The notes beneath the pieces were generated by a model. The model saw only the letters and a list, made by a program, of their open reading frames with translations, was not told where the DNA came from and made no database searches. Shown piece by piece: positions 23,601-35,799 of a DNA stretch of 64,000 nucleotides (position 1 is the first letter of the stretch; each line of letters begins with the position of its first letter). A program made the translations under genes and the position numbers. The stretch comes from Paragonimus westermani (lineage: Eukaryota > Platyhelminthes > Trematoda > Plagiorchiida > Troglotrematidae): NCBI GenBank assembly GCA_008508345.1, contig QNGE01000120.1, positions 342,944 through 406,943 of the forward strand, written 5' to 3'.

Positions 23601-24895
23601 GGCGGCGACGGCTGCGGCGGTTGTGCCGATTGGGGATGTGTAGGGAATGGAGTAGGGGCGACGGCTCACAGAGTCAATGGCTGGAAACGTTATTTGAGAT
23701 GGCGGTTAATTGGGCTCGGTAGCGTGAACGTTGTCGTTGTTTGTGCGGTTTGTTTGTGAAGTGAGTGTATTTGATGATGCTGGGCGACGAAAGCCGTAAG
23801 GTGGCAGTCTTGCTGCTGACGTCACAATGTCGCCTATGGCGCGTTTGTTCGTTTGCAAGGTTTAGGCCCTCCGATTTCGACTGTTTGGTTATGGGTTTAG
23901 TTATTTTTAATGGTCAGGTCCTCTCCGCTCGTTTTTTCTTCCGTGTTGTCAGGGTTTGATTTTCTCCTCAGGGTTTTATGGATCATTTAGTGGATCGATC
24001 CATAATTTTGAAGCCGCTCAAACACAGAGGCGTAGAGAACGTAGTGTCAGCGCATTGTTCCCATAGTTCAGCTCAGGTTGAGGTTCACGGTGAGTCGTCT
24101 GGCAGTTTCGGCTACTGAAGTGGCGTACGTCAGGGCTGTTCGCTTTCATCATTTCTGTTTAATTCTGTCATAAACGCAATCATGGAGGACTGTCTGCGAC
24201 ATCCACAAGATGCCGGCGTGGATCTCATGCCAGGTGTGAGATTGTCTGAGCTTGATCCTACTGATGACAGGGTGTGGTTGTTTAACAAATTTCGAGCAGA
24301 GTAATCGACCATGGAAGCCATTTCGCACATTATTAAATGCTTCGGAATGCGCTTTGTAGCTACGAAGGACAAATTGATTTTGCAAGACTGTCGTGATTAC
24401 GTGGATCTCATGTTGGAAAATGACGTTACGGAGGTTGTTGACTAGTTTGTGTGGATGGGAATTTGTATCAGTAGAGGTGGCGGCGACGGCTGCGGCGGTT
24501 GTGCCGATTGGGGACGTGTAGGGAATGGAGTAGGGGCGACGGCTCACAGAGTCAATGGCTGGAAACGTTATTTGAGATGGCGGTTAATTGGGCTCGGTAG
24601 CGTGAACGTTGTCGTTGTTTGTGCGGTTTGTTTGTGAAGTGAGTGTATTTGATGATGCTGGGCGACGAAAGCCGTAAGGTGGCAGTCTTGCTGCTGACGT
24701 CACAATGTCGCCTATGGCGCGTTTGTTCGTTTGCAAGGTTTAGGCCCTCCGATTTCGACTGTTTGGTTATGGGTTTAGTTATTTTTAATGGTCAGGTCCT
24801 CTCCGCTCGTTTTTTCTTCCGTGTTGTCAGGGTTTGATTTTCTCCTCAGGGTTTTATGGTAGTTAAGTATCAATCATAACTACTTGTGTGATGCT
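22997..24895 (+). repeat. right arm of a 1.9-kb inverted repeat
   Basis: Mirror copy of 10162-12061. It has the same two 878-bp units and the same short outer flank, which ends with the complement of TAGTTATGATTGATACTTAA. The few base differences between arms include a C/T in the GGGGAYGTG stretch. The spacer between arms is about 10.9 kb. Confidence 0.92.
23105..24860 (+). repeat. two tandem 878-bp units (right pair)
   Basis: Units 23105-23982 and 23983-24860, same period and content as the left pair but on the plus strand. Each has the RT fragment in its first half and a CpG-rich second half, with TGACGTCA at 23817-23824 and 24695-24702. The tandem duplication is present in both arms, so it came before the inverted duplication or was spread by conversion. 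Confidence 0.9.
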
Positions 24896-27800
24896 ATCTG
24901 AGACGGTGACCCATAAACGAATATGCAAAGTCTTTCAGTTTTGACAATTCTTTGGTGCTTAATCCGTGATGGACAACGCGGCGTTGAAAATTTTGCCTCG
25001 CAGATAAACAACCGGAAGTTAAACCCCCACCATTGCACATACGTACGCAGCTTAAGAAAAGTTTTAACTATGAGGAAACTCGAGCCCAATATTTTCTGAC
25101 GGGAAACAACTGAAAAGTTCACCATTAACACATAGCGATATTCAGTCTATATCGATCGAATTTCCATTTCCTATATGGTTATACCGCGGAACTTCACCCC
25201 TTCAAGCCACTCGACTTTCACGCCTGAACAAAGCTTGATAAAACAGACTAATAGAATACACTCCAAAATGAAACTGATATACACAGTCAACTAGACAAGC
25301 AACCGGATCGCGCTGCACTAACACAACTGTTTTCGCTTCGGCAGCGGTTGCGGTAAAGAATCTAATCATCGCCTTTCAGTCTGCCACCCAAAAGGGCGCG
25401 CCCTCTTACTGATGAGTTCAATGCACATCATCTTCCAGCACCAGTTCCACGTCACAAATTGACTGTTTTCTGCGAAAATCAACGTTTAGAATGAGACCAC
25501 AAACCCCAGTAGCCTTTTGCGAACGCATTTCACCTCAAGTGTTATTCGGTAGCCAACATCAGTTTTGAGCCACCACCGTTCGTATTGTGGATTAGGCTGC
25601 CATTATTCCAAACCGTGGTCCTTGGAATAGTAGCCAAGAGAAACAGAACACCAGCTTCATACTACAATGTCAGTCTCACATGATGTTATTGAGTCCTACC
25701 GAAAATTCACAATATAGAAACCGGTAAATTTACCTGGCATTTACTGACCGATAGTTCTTGAGACATCACTTGGTGATTAAACTTACTGACTGGGTGATCA
25801 ATAAACATCCGCGGAACCTAACAGTAAAGAATAGGACATCCTAACATGCAACCATGTTCCCCAAAGTTAGTATACTGTTATCTAATCCGTACGAGAATCG
25901 ATACCCTGTTCATTTTTAGTTAGAGGTTTCTTGAAATACATAATGTTTTTGAAGGTTGTGTTGCTGTAAACGACATATATGTGTAGTGCCTATGCTAATG
26001 ACGTTGTTAGACGGTGGTTGAAACCTGGCTTTCGATACAGGGGAACGAAGGTCGTTTCAGAAGAAGCCAACTAAACGGAACGGCACTTAATATCTCAGGG
26101 TATATGAATGACCATTATAAACCGTTCACATAACGGCATTCCCTCCTTCTCTTCCCGCCTATTACTACGGAAAACTGTCTAATTTAAAGCTACATCCATT
26201 TGTCTCGCTAATAAAACCCATTGACCCCTTCGGTGGAGTACGATCAGCCAACTAAGAGCGCTACATACAGGCTGATAACTACAAGCTCCATACAAATTTC
26301 CGTCCCTGTTGAACTGCTGAATCCTAGTGAAGTCTGAAAAGTCAAAAGAACCATATCTTGGAAGACTTCATGAGAAAATTCTAGGCTGGTTCACATTCTA
26401 AGCAATCAAAACCTCATTTGGCATTAGTGCCCGATGGTTTGCCGCATCCCAATTAACCCTGGAGGTGCATGTACAGTCTTCCATCGATAACTTTGTAGGA
26501 ACTTCAAAAGTTTGACTAAGAACCAGTCTTGGTGTATCTGACACTAAATTCTCACCTGCAGTTTATCGTGAATACCTTTCAGATTGTTTAGCACAAGTTT
26601 CTTAATTAAATCATCTTGATAACCTTAGCTCAAAAATCCGCCTTGCTATTGCACAAGCAACTTAGTGACTGTAAACAGAGTTATAAGGCATATACAACAG
26701 CCCAGAAGGATGGGAAAATTTTGAGTCGTTACAGGACAACGACGGTTTGAAGAAACCATGACTGATAGAATCAGGCGTAGCGAACCAACAAATTTAACGT
26801 TACACCAGGAAAACTGTAGCAAACAGCACCACGGTCGCAGATAAGTATGCTTTCAACATTCTTGGTAGTCAGTAAACAAACACATTCTCCACTAGATTAA
26901 CTGAAAAACAACAATACGGATACTCTCAAAATTGGCTTTCCCCACCACGTCTTGCTTTCCAGTAAGTTAAAATTTTCTAAGAAAAGAACGGGTAATGACC
27001 TTATTCGTGGCATGGCATATCAATGTATGCCTTGTAGACCTACTTGTCTAATTCATATTTGGAGGTGGGGATTCGAAGTGGCCAACTAATTCAAGTCGAT
27101 CGTATTTTTGTCCGTTTCCTAACCAGTCATAATGACCATATTTGATAACCACTTCATGATCAACTTGTATGGTTTGTATTGGTGCCTGATAGCTTATATG
27201 AATTTCCAAGGATATTTTCATGCGTTATCAGGTTACGGCCAGCTAACAATGGACAAAAACGGTTTATCGAGGGAAACCTGTTAGCCTTGCTTTATACTGC
27301 TCTGGAGTGTTTTATAAACTGTCATTCAATTCTGTATACCTAGTACGTAAAAATGATTCAACGGCTGCAGTAAATGTGTTTCGTATTATATTGCTTTGGA
27401 TAGTGCAGGAAATATACACTGGGCTCATTCCACTCTGCTGAAGAGGTTACCGATTGGTGACAAAACTTCGTGCTACTCACCACTTTTAAGTAGTCCAATT
27501 CCCCATAATTCGTCTTGGTCGCATGCTGTATGGTAGACAAACTCATCCTTGCCCGAGTGCAATCTGAGCATGCGAGGGTGCTCGTTCGCGGTAGGGTGTA
27601 ATTCAGTCAGGGTGGCGCTTGATCACATGGGGTGCTAACAGTGTGTATGAGATGAAGTTTGGAAATGTATATTTTAGCCTTCCTCGTGGAATGAAAACAT
27701 CCGTAATTTCTTCCACTAAACGGTAGACAGAAAATCGAACGTAACTACAGCACCTCCCTTAAATTATACATTCCACCTTCCCTTGATATACCAAGACATT

Positions 27801-29514
27801 CTTCTTTTCTGTTTTGAGTGACACTTGATTTTACAATCCTCAGCTTTTATGGCTTTATAAACTGACGTTCTATTCTCAAACCACTTAGTGACTTACAGCA
27901 CTTGTTCCATCACCGAATAGACATGCTAAGGGAACCGAAAGTGTGGAGGAATTTAAATTAAGGACAAGACAGCAATCTTAGATATGATGAATGAGATACT
28001 GTAAAATAGACTTAAATGGTGTATAAAACAGCACATAAGACAGAAAATAGTGGTTCTTATGGCAACAAGACCACTAGTACGCATCAACGGACATATGGTA
28101 ACTGTATACGGAATGAGGATAGATATATACTTTATATTACCAAGCACAGCCCGGCTCACGTTTCCCGAGCCTTTCGGGGTCTGAAATCGAGTGAGTGATC
28201 AAACCGGTTTGTCCACTACACATAACCTAGTCTGAGGTCAACTTTAAAAGGAGATGGACGTCACTTTTCAGCGGGGATAATTTAAAAGGACGTTGTGTCC
28301 ATTTTTCCGACGTTTGCTGGGAAGAATGTTACTGTAGGGAAACAAAGCTGGACTTCATAGGTTATCGCTTTAAGGCTGAGATTAGCAGAGTGCTGTCTGA
28401 TTGGTATATGCGAATAGGGGTGTGATACAGGATTCCATATTGGACTGGTATTGTCCATCTTGTTCTTTTTTTGAACCCCCTAGCTCCCGAACTACCTTGA
28501 GCCGGTACATGGTGCTACACAAAAGGATAGTGCACAGTGGGTGGTATAACACATCGTGATAAGTTATAGAATGATCGGTAAGCTCGCCTGTAACGGATCA
28601 TCAACAGCTGACTGCTTATTAGTAATAATTATTACGTGTGCGGCTCGTAATACACGCACCACATGCTCGGGGGTGAATAGCCTGGCATAGTCATCTTTGA
28701 AAGAGACTTAAAACCACTCTTAGTCCATACCCGAGTTGCATCTTGCTAACCAGAAAAATTATCGAGGTGAGTAGCTCAGCCGCGGCTGGGTGTGCTGTTT
28801 CTGTCAGGTCTACTCTGAAAGACAATTTAACAGGTGATATTCTTTCCGATTCCCTAAAAATGTCCTCGTAGCGACGGACAGTTAAGCTGAACCAGAAAGC
28901 TTATGCGTCATTAGCTACTTTTACTTGGCCCATACTTGTGACACCGATATTAGGAACGGTTCCCTTGAATTGGTGACACTTGAACTGGTATTCTCTGTCA
29001 GCGGCGATTACCCTCTTCAACGTTGTCCGAACGAATGGATTCATTCTCCTATACACGGCACCAGTTCCATGCAGAGTGTTTCGATTAAACTAGAAGCTTG
29101 AGATTCATTTTTGAGCGAGAACTACTTAACCAGATCGTGTTTCTAAGTCACATGGAAGAACCACTTGAAAATAAAGTAGCGAAAATGGTCCAGAGTGGAG
29201 ATGATGGCAAAACCAATTCAATCTACTCTACCGAACCGTACGTCTGTCGCTCCGAGTTTCGTCATCAAACATGTTCCCGAGAATACATATGACCTCTGAT
29301 CATTGTGACCTAACAGACTTGTATTTTCCGTACGCCTGATCGTAACGACCCCAGTCTCAAAGATGTACATAGAATACGACGGCTATTGGCCTTCATGTTA
29401 CTTGAAAATATATTCACTCGGTCCGGTATGAAATATCTCTTCATAAATTTGTCCTCAGTTCCATCCTCATCATTTAGTACAGTAATATGTTATGGCGCTC
29501 AGATCAAGACATAA
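24896..29514. other. long stretch without a recognised gene
   Basis: 4.6 kb of AT-rich sequence with only short frames. I recognise no exon, retroelement domain or repeat copy. The 3' part (about 28,900-29,500) could be the unrecognisable RT half of the Penelope-like endonuclease relic that follows. Confidence 0.45.
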
Positions 29515-29946
29515 TTGTCATATAACCGTGAAGAAAAGAACAAACTCTTGTTAAGAGAAAAGAAATGGAAAGAGGAAACTAATAACCGGAATGACTGGGT
29601 CTATATTCAAAAATTAAATGTCAAGATGTCTACACCTTTCAAATCAGTAACCTTTACTTATGGAACCAAGTATATTGGTCATACGGTAAGAATGATTGAA
29701 ACACGTCTTGGAATACATTCCCAAATGGCTAACAAACAACAAAACCGGCGCCGTACATTATTCTATCACACGATATTTGAAAGAAACGGGGCATGTAGTT
29801 CAAGTGGGAAAGGCTTTTCGTGTGTTGTATCTCCCAGTCAATAAACATATTTTACCTTTTGCTGAGACTGTTGCGATACACCGTTTTAAACCCTCACTTT
29901 GTGTACAGAAGCAAATGGTAGTTAACCTGTTAGTAGCATGGTGTTA
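29515..29946 (+). pseudogene. Penelope-like element GIY-YIG endonuclease remnant
   Basis: Two overlapping plus frames together give the endonuclease end of a Penelope-like element: FTYGTKYIGHTVRMIETRLG, then IPKWLTNNKTGAVHYSITRY, then LPFAETVAIHRFKPSLCVQK and MVVNLLVAW before a stop. GT-KYIG with the following conserved Arg is the GIY-YIG core. The F-A-E-x-V-A-I-x-R-F-K-P-x-L-C-V-Q-K block is characteristic of the C-terminus in these elements. A frameshift near 29,700 separates the halves. Confidence 0.78.
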
Positions 29947-32900
29947 GCAGTTTGTAATCTCGAGTTTATATTATTTGTTAAGAGGTTGTTATTATTATGA
30001 TTTGGATGTCTTGGTTATGCCCTGTAAGTAAGTTTATTTCCTTCTTTCTTCTTATGCTTTATCGTTGGCCGCCTATGCGTTCCTCATTGTAAGAACGATA
30101 TTGTCTGCATCGGTAATTTCTTACGCGATTAATCTAAAAATTGAATTTCGTTCGTTTAACTCATGACGATCCACTGGAATGTGACTGACGGCTCATTTCT
30201 TCTTTGTGCTTATTTAAACTAATGTATGCTAACTGACCACAGCCTCTGTACATTAAACAAAGAGGTCTGTCAAAATGTCTCTGCAGAGTACGTCTTACGT
30301 AATTTTAATTGCGTGTTCCAAATAATTGAGCTGTAAGTGAAAAAGGTTTCTTCAGCAGGACAGCTACCTTTCAGTTTTTAGCACTTCATGCAATTGATTG
30401 CATGTGCCTGACAGTCAACTTGACCAGACAACAGAAACAATCAGGCCACTAAGCCCGGTTAGACAACAACTCACCTAACGCTATATCCAACGACTTTGTG
30501 AGTCGTCCCGGTATGTGCTGTCCCATATGAACTGATTGCCTTGCTGACTAACATCAACGAGCCCTGGCTTAAAATTGAATGAAGCTTTCAAGTGGGAAAA
30601 CCCGCACAAACCAGCTGCTGCATTAATGCAGAACAACGTGAAAAAATTCACCAACCCTCCTGTCTACACTGATTCTCATAGACAGGTTAGTTAGTGGTTA
30701 GTTAGTGGTCCACTAGTGTGGAGTTATTGAATGTTTAATTGTAGTTCCCACATTCTGTGTTTGTTTTACTCAGAGTTTCAAATAACTGTTCCAATGAATG
30801 TTCCAACCCAGTAAACACAAATCCACCTATCATTATGGATCTTGGTAAAATTTACCAATTTGATTCATTAATGAAATAAGGAGGCAGAATTTTACATCGG
30901 CTTTGTTATTACGTCATACGCTGAGGCAAAATTTCCCATTCATTGCAAGAATGACATAACCATTTACAAGGTAGAGCAAGTTGACACACTTCAGTGTGAC
31001 TGGTCAACCACGTTGTGAAGCCAACACGAAACAGAAACCCAGTGAAGCGACAGCTCAAACAAACAAGTGTAATGAAACGCGCCATTGTGTAGTTGACACT
31101 AATTTTAGTTTTAAGTGCGTAGGTCGTATACACTAAAAACTGCGCATTTGTCTCATGGCCCTTTGTTTTTCCATCCATATCGAGTATGTCTTTTGGCTTC
31201 CACACCTCTAGGAAATACTGTCTCCAGCTGTCATCTTCTTGCAACCTATCGCCGCCTAGTTGGACTCTACACGAGCTACCTTCGTACACCAGAGGCCGGT
31301 ACCTGCAGGTAGCTCGACATCAGGAGTAAAAGACTCGAACGCTGAATATGGATTGAACAACACTCACTGACCCACCTTTTCCATGTTACTATGAAGGGAC
31401 AGTTTTCCAACAACACACTATCCACACCCCTTTCGAGCACAACGGGTTGAGTGTTGGGATATGAAAATCTTGTCGTACATAATGGGAGGTCAACAATGTA
31501 GCTTTACGTAAGCGTTTTCAGAATTCTCACCCAGGCCGTGGCAAGAATGTGCGCTAGTGACGAGTTCTAACAGGGGTGAAATCAGAGTCTAGTGCTTCTT
31601 TTTGAAATGTGCAAACTGAGAATACAAAAGCTGCGATTAACGGTAAACGGTTTTTAACTTGAAACTGGATGCTTGTTGTCAAGGCCCTACCTTTATGACC
31701 CTGACTGAAAACTGCGCAGGCTTGGTTACTTTTGTGATTTATGATAGTTAAGAACAGTGGTGGTGATGTTGTTCGTAGATGTGTTTGTGATTGTTGTTTT
31801 CATTTTGATGCATGGAACACACTTTCTTTAGTCATCGTCAGGCTAAATTCAAATAAATATAAATAACCACCAGTTGTACATAATCAAAGTAATCCATCTT
31901 CTGTACCATATGCTTTTAAGTAAACGTACATTGCAAACATGTCTAGAGTATACTAGATAGGTCACGCCAGACACAATAATTTGTTTCACTCAACACAAGG
32001 AGTTTTATCCTATAAGTTTTCAGCGGCTACTTTGGGTTTTATTGACGGAACGACTTATAATTTCTGTCCAATAACTGAACAATTTCTGTCAAGTAGCATA
32101 AATAGTTGTGTGGTAGACGTTTAGGGAGCACGCAAGCGTGAATAATTTACCCTGTTTGTTCGAACCACAAGTGCCATTTACCTAGCTGCCTGGTTTAGAT
32201 AACAATAAAAAACTGACAATTGTATCGGTTGACGTAACAATGACAATAACGTGTTTTATTAAACAGATAGACAAAAACACCACCACTTTTGAACGAAACG
32301 AACTCAACTTTATTTGTCAAACAGAATTTTAGCGGCACCTACTTTTAGAGGATAACGGTCTGGATTCTACATTCATGCTTACTACTTGATTCTTGGACCA
32401 AATTAGTAGTAATGCTGCTAACTACCCACGGATAAGTGTGTATTCAGCGGCTCTCAATCAAAAGCATTTCATAAGTCACGTGAGGCGATAGGCCAACATT
32501 TCTTCAAAACTGTAATCAATATGCACATGTTCACGTGACAGACACGTGCGTGTGTACAGTATACAATGAGGCGAATTTAATAATTTGCAGCCCAGAGATA
32601 GGTCCAAAGTGCTCTTATGGAACAGGATTTCTCTCAACAAAGTCACCCAGTGTTCCTGTTTGGCACAACGTAGTTTCGGTTAAGTGCATTCAAGAGAACT
32701 AGGACTACTCGTTAGGCTTTACACCGTTTAAAAACTTGGATAACATTAGCAACTAATATCAACGCACAGTTTTTTATGGACCTTTCCAAGGACCGTGAAA
32801 TAAAACATCTTGTCAATAACCATGACAAATATTTTTGCACTTCATTCAAAATATTCATGAGATTACAACTAGTTCGTACGCGTTGGCTGTACTTCAGCTT

Positions 32901-34511
32901 TACGATTGATCACAGTGATATTCTCCGAAAACATGCAGGAAACGACACTCTGCTACCCTAATAGATTACTGCGGACGTCTCCACCCTCGAATAGTTGTGG
33001 TTCCAAGACCTTCATTTCCAAATCCCGGTCACGGTAGAAACATAGACTAAGCATGTCTTCGAACTAAGCTGGACAGCTTGAGTTCGTCACTTGGAATGAT
33101 GAAGCAGGCACATACGTCAAGGATGGCTGTGGCCGCACGGTCAAAATTCGTTCTAAATTTTTCAAAAACTTTGCCCGAAACAACTTTGTTTAATTGTTAC
33201 CCTCTTTTGCTAGGCTGTCTTTATAAACTGTTGCTGTTTCTGGCAAGCCTGTTCCCCACTGGTGTTGGCGTTACATAACAAGTTGTTTCACGTTCACCGT
33301 TGTTTTAACGTCTTGAAACTGTTCACAGAGACATCTAGTTGAGTGAAAGGATGGATTTTGACATTAATAACTATGTTGACGAACAATAACGGTGACTTCA
33401 GCAATGAATCCATCTCTTAGATAAAAGTGTAGTTGGTCAGCTAAATCATAGCGCGCCACTCGGGTTGAGGGTTGTATAACTAGGCGCATATCCTGAAACT
33501 CCTTCCTCTATGAAGTATGCAACTGATGCTTTCCCTGCCTCATATTTGACAATCTGAACTTACGTGAACAGCAGATGCTGTAAAGAATCATGTGGAAGAG
33601 AAGTAGTGGAAACATTCGAAGTGTAAGCATCTTTGCCAGTAGTCACAATGTTGCGCGTAATGGACTAAATTTTCAAGCATTCCGAGTAGTCGTTGATAGC
33701 CCGTGAGGTTGAGTAAATATTCAGATTTTTCAAAGCAAAAAACCCATCACAAATTATTTGCTGACTGCGACGCCAGCTGTAACAGCTCCAAATATGTTAT
33801 ATTAATCGTAGATGTGCTCAGCTAAGGCGTACAGTTTGTTTCTGGGCAGTAAAAACGACGCAGCGAACGAGCGAACGAAAGAAGTTGTAATATGGTTAGT
33901 ATCGTGTACAGCACATTTATCCATCTGGTCAACCAACCAGAACACCCTGTTCGGTTGTGAGTTATAACCACTGGATGAATCTACAATTAATGAGTTCGAA
34001 ATAACCTGACATTTATTAATAAAAGAGAGAGAGATAGAACTTGGTTGAGAGCCCTAATTTAATACGCAAACACGCTTGGCCCGTTAAACTCATTTACGGT
34101 AACGCGCTGCGTAAACCCTCTAGAATACTCTTGATGAGCAGAGTGTGATTAACGAAATTATTTGCAGTAAGTCACCATCAATCTAAATATGTCATATTTA
34201 CTTTAGAGTGTAAGAATTCGGTCGTTACTGCTGCAAACATTTGGAGGGTGCGCCCAGGTTGTCAAGCAAGTAGACATCAAGCAGCAGTTCAGAACACAAC
34301 GAGCATTGAATGGTTTGCGAAGTGGAGCTGACCAACATAATTCCGAGGAGTAAACAAAACATTTCTCAGGTACGTGTTGGGATATGCAGGTAAACTTCAG
34401 TTGTTGCATAATTGGCTAGCGTAAAAAAGACTGAAATAACGATGATTTGAAAGATATCAAACTTTAATTGCTGATGAGTAGTCAGGGATTTGGTTTATTT
34501 TCAGGTTGAAC
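29947..34511. other. long stretch without a recognised gene
   Basis: 4.5 kb with no recognised domain or repeat copy. The longest open frame (30909-31289, minus, 126 codons) has no family resemblance that I can name and lacks clear splice borders. Confidence 0.45.
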
Positions 34512-34885
34512 ATCAATCACATTTGATCGCAGCCTGCGCATTCAGATAGACTTTCCAGCCAGTCTCTTTCGAAAGGAAGTACTAGACTCGAGTTTCGCTT
34601 TCATTAAAGCTCATCAGTAGTGCATATCCTTGCCACGGCCGGGATTTGAACTCCGGCCACGCTTTCCATGAGACAAGTGTGTTGCCCACTACCCCACTGA
34701 CCTCACATTAGGCAAGACCAAATCATCAAATGTGAACGCTCAACCACTTTCGCTTGTGAGTAGTTATCAGGTTGCCCGAACGTCTCGAGAGGAGACAGTA
34801 ACTGCCCTGTTCACTCCAATCGATCTGTTTTGGAAGTCCTAATCGCAGGATTATCGATTGGAGTCAACAGGACAGTTACTGTCTC
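34512..34885 (-). repeat. tRNA-derived SINE with palindromic head
   Basis: On the minus strand this runs from a head (ATCGATTGGAGTGAACAGGG) through a tRNA-like part to a body ending near 34512. The tRNA-like T-arm is at 34637-34658: stem GGCCGG/CCGGCC around a GTTCAAAT-type loop, a good B box. Homologous copies lie at 18262-18475, 48836-48965 and 49066-49396. A second, inverted copy of the head at 34853-34885 makes a near-perfect 33-base palindrome with 34792-34824. Confidence 0.75.
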
Positions 34886-35799
34886 TTTCTTTCCTTATTT
34901 TAAAAATGGTGCTGTTGAACAACACGTATGCCACGTTTTAATTGTCCCGCTCGTTGTTACCTCCCACGATCCTGACTTGAGCGGTTCGGTTGCTCAAATC
35001 CGACACGCGTTCTAAAAGTGCGATTTAATCACCGCACCATGGGAACAAATTCGAATTTGCAAATGTTCGCTGCTTTTGATTGGCTGGGGTTGATCGACCA
35101 CAGTCCCAATTGCAGCAGTTTTACACGTGCTCTGAGTGGCTGAGCGTTCTACAAACAGGAAGATGCCACAGTTCATTCCCATTATACCACTGGCTTTAGT
35201 TGAAGCCACACCTCGACAGCTCACTCCCTTAGACTGGGTGAATTTCCGCGTAACTTAAGTGAAACACGATAGTCCTGTTAAGGTTCTGACTCCTTGCCGT
35301 CGAGTGTACTTATGTGGTGTTGTTAATCCGCAACCATGCTTTCCTTATTTTAGGTGATGTTCATGGACCCTTTCAGATAACATCCAACGAATGCCAACAC
35401 AAGTTTTTCCACAGGCACAGACAATGGAGTGGACAGAGAAGACAGCTGTAGATCTGGACAGTTTGTCTTTTGACGTAAACTGTAGTGAAGATGAAAATGC
35501 CTACGGTTTCGGCCACACGCAATGTTTAGTTGGTGACACATGAGTGCCATTCAAAGTTCAAACAGCTTATCACTTCTGAAGAGTAGCCTGGTGTGCATGG
35601 ATTCTTTAAATTTTCATGCTGGAAATAAGTTAGTGAAGACATCTCAAGGTGGTCACTTTATGTAAACGGCCTAAGTAATTTATAAGAAGCTGTAAGCTGG
35701 CGTTATGTGTTACACGGAATGATAATGAATTGTTAAAAACAACTACTATCACTGAGAAAATTGGAATCGGTGGGTACACTGGCCTCACATTGCTGGATT
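34886..35799. other. no feature recognised
   Basis: Between the SINE and the Gypsy relic. It may include a decayed LTR of the relic, but no partner copy was found on its 3' side. Confidence 0.4.

Noticed and set aside
30909..31289. 126-codon minus-strand frame as a host exon
   Set aside because: One stretch (WRQYFLEVWKPKDILDMDGK) looks protein-like, but there are no clear acceptor and donor in matching phase and no family resemblance.
34637..34658. possible tRNA gene on the minus strand
   Set aside because: A T-arm-like stem is present but no acceptor stem or anticodon arm pairs properly. Related copies elsewhere share the flanking body, so it is a SINE head.
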